This document shows, in pieces, positions 63,252-64,000 of a stretch of DNA of 64,000 bases. The stretch's first letter is position 1. Every line of letters begins with the position of its first letter. Source of the DNA: Chytriomyces cf. hyalinus JEL632 (lineage: Eukaryota > Chytridiomycota > Chytridiomycetes > Chytridiales > Chytriomycetaceae); NCBI GenBank assembly GCA_025435555.1, contig JAIWWG010000047.1:206497-270496 (forward strand), in the 5' to 3' direction. A program made the position numbers and the translations under genes. Under the pieces are notes generated by a model, which worked only from the letters and a program-made list of their open reading frames with translations, had not been told where the DNA came from and did not search any database.

Positions 63252-64000
63252 GGATCAAGCTGCCATGGCCAGTCTCAGTGAAGCTGTGTCAACTACCCTC
63301 TGTCTCTCAGGCCCCTGTTCCCCAAGTGGTCCTCAAGCTCCAAGTGGTCCTGCTACCAGTGGTCTTCCTGCCCCAAGTGGACACCAAGCTGAGGATCCTG
63401 CTGAAGGAGGCCCTTCCAAGAAGCAGCTGGTCCCTACAAAGCCTGCCACTACTTACCACAGTAAGGCAGCACTTTCTCCCTCTGCTGGCCCTGCTAGCAT
63501 AGATGCTACCCAAGTAGCTACCTTTACCATGGTCAAGGCAGGAGCTACTGTAATGGTCAAGTCAACTGGACATTCCAGCACCTCTGGAACAGCTTCAAAG
63601 TCTGAACTCACTAAGCTCCCTGCATATGCTGATGCTGGAGAGTTTACCAGCTGGCTGAGACAGTATCTCTTAGTTGCTGAGCAAAAGTTTGGTTCTGGTG
63701 AAGAACTGTACATCTCCAAGGAGAAAAGAGGAACTACAGTACTCTTCCATCCTATCACTTCCAGACCTGTGGAACCTGAGACTACCACTCAGTTTGATAC
63801 AAGACATACTGCCACTGCCAAGAAGTTGGAAGATATGTACCAGCAGCAACATGATATTGTCATGAAACTGGCTACACAAGCTGCTATCTCTGCTGCTACT
63901 CAAGCTACTGGAACCCTTCCAGACCAGACCACAGCTAATAACACAGCCAACAATCATGAGATCAATCCTTCAGAAGAAGAAACTTCCATGGAGGTGGATA
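63235..64000 (+). CDS. Gag-like ORF, continues past the window end
   Basis: An ATG at 63235 (MSSSTKDQAAMASL) opens a frame that stays open for 255 codons to the end of the window. N-terminal ~85 residues are Pro/Ser/Ala-rich with repeated APSG. Then come SELTKLPAYADAGEFTSWLR and QYLLVAEQKFGSGEELYI, a layout resembling the start of the Gag domain of LTR retrotransposons (a short L.P.Y.G..EF..WL..Y motif), followed by a helical Gln-rich stretch and an acidic end. Codon use favours A/T endings, unlike the core genes. No LTR or primer-binding site was found upstream; the frame begins about 15 bp inside the end of the transposase relic. It could also be an unrelated low-complexity protein. Confidence 0.45.
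   Translation, partial: MSSSTKDQAAMASLSEAVSTTLCLSGPCSPSGPQAPSGPATSGLPAPSGHQAEDPAEGGPSKKQLVPTKPATTYHSKAALSPSAGPASIDATQVATFTMVKAGATVMVKSTGHSSTSGTASKSELTKLPAYADAGEFTSWLRQYLLVAEQKFGSGEELYISKEKRGTTVLFHPITSRPVEPETTTQFDTRHTATAKKLEDMYQQQHDIVMKLATQAAISAATQATGTLPDQTTANNTANNHEINPSEEETSMEVD

Overview
This window looks like nuclear DNA of a zoosporic fungus, most likely a chytrid. The signs are compact genes with many 50-80 nt spliceosomal introns, fungal-type housekeeping proteins (SEC31, SEC6, ORC1, a PHO80-like cyclin, a CRAL-TRIO protein, COA6), and genes usually absent from yeasts and moulds but expected in a flagellated fungus: a FAM184-family coiled-coil protein, Integrator subunit 9, a CHFR-type ligase and a VHL-domain protein. 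Identifications come from reading motifs, not from database searches. Gene structures are hand-spliced from GT-AG (one GC-AG) signals and reading phase.

Layout. (1) 1-33 kb is a dense core-gene region on both strands: 5' end of an unknown gene, COA6, a hypothetical gene, FAM184, SEC31, ORC1, a plant-type LRR membrane protein, SEC6, INTS9, a CHFR-like RING ligase, small unresolved ORFs, a RING-VHL fusion, an F-box/LRR protein with a repeated C-terminal motif, and a 1.57 k-residue membrane-anchored double-MATH protein. (2) 33-43 kb holds a first C2H2 zinc-finger gene (minus strand), a CRAL-TRIO protein, a PHO80-like cyclin, a large uncharacterised coiled-coil protein and RNase P subunit RPR2. 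(3) 43.2-55.9 kb is a same-strand tandem array of nine small two-finger C2H2 genes plus one fingerless relative. They share a short N-terminal motif, partly conserved intron positions inside the fingers, and A/C-rich, G-poor 5' leaders. (4) 56-64 kb changes character (more A+T, broken ORFs). It holds tRNA-derived SINE-like copies, an inverted-repeat element with a CxxC cysteine cluster, an HMG-box relic, a broken KDZ-type transposase, a 23-nt G run, and the start of a Gag-like ORF that runs off the window.

The strongest candidates for something new are the single-chain RING-VHL protein at 24.5-25.0 kb, which keeps the residues of the hydroxyproline-reading pocket, and the expanding family of motif-plus-two-finger proteins. 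The first would combine reader and ligase in one 173-residue chain. The second looks like a locally radiating set of transcription regulators, some of which have lost introns or fingers.
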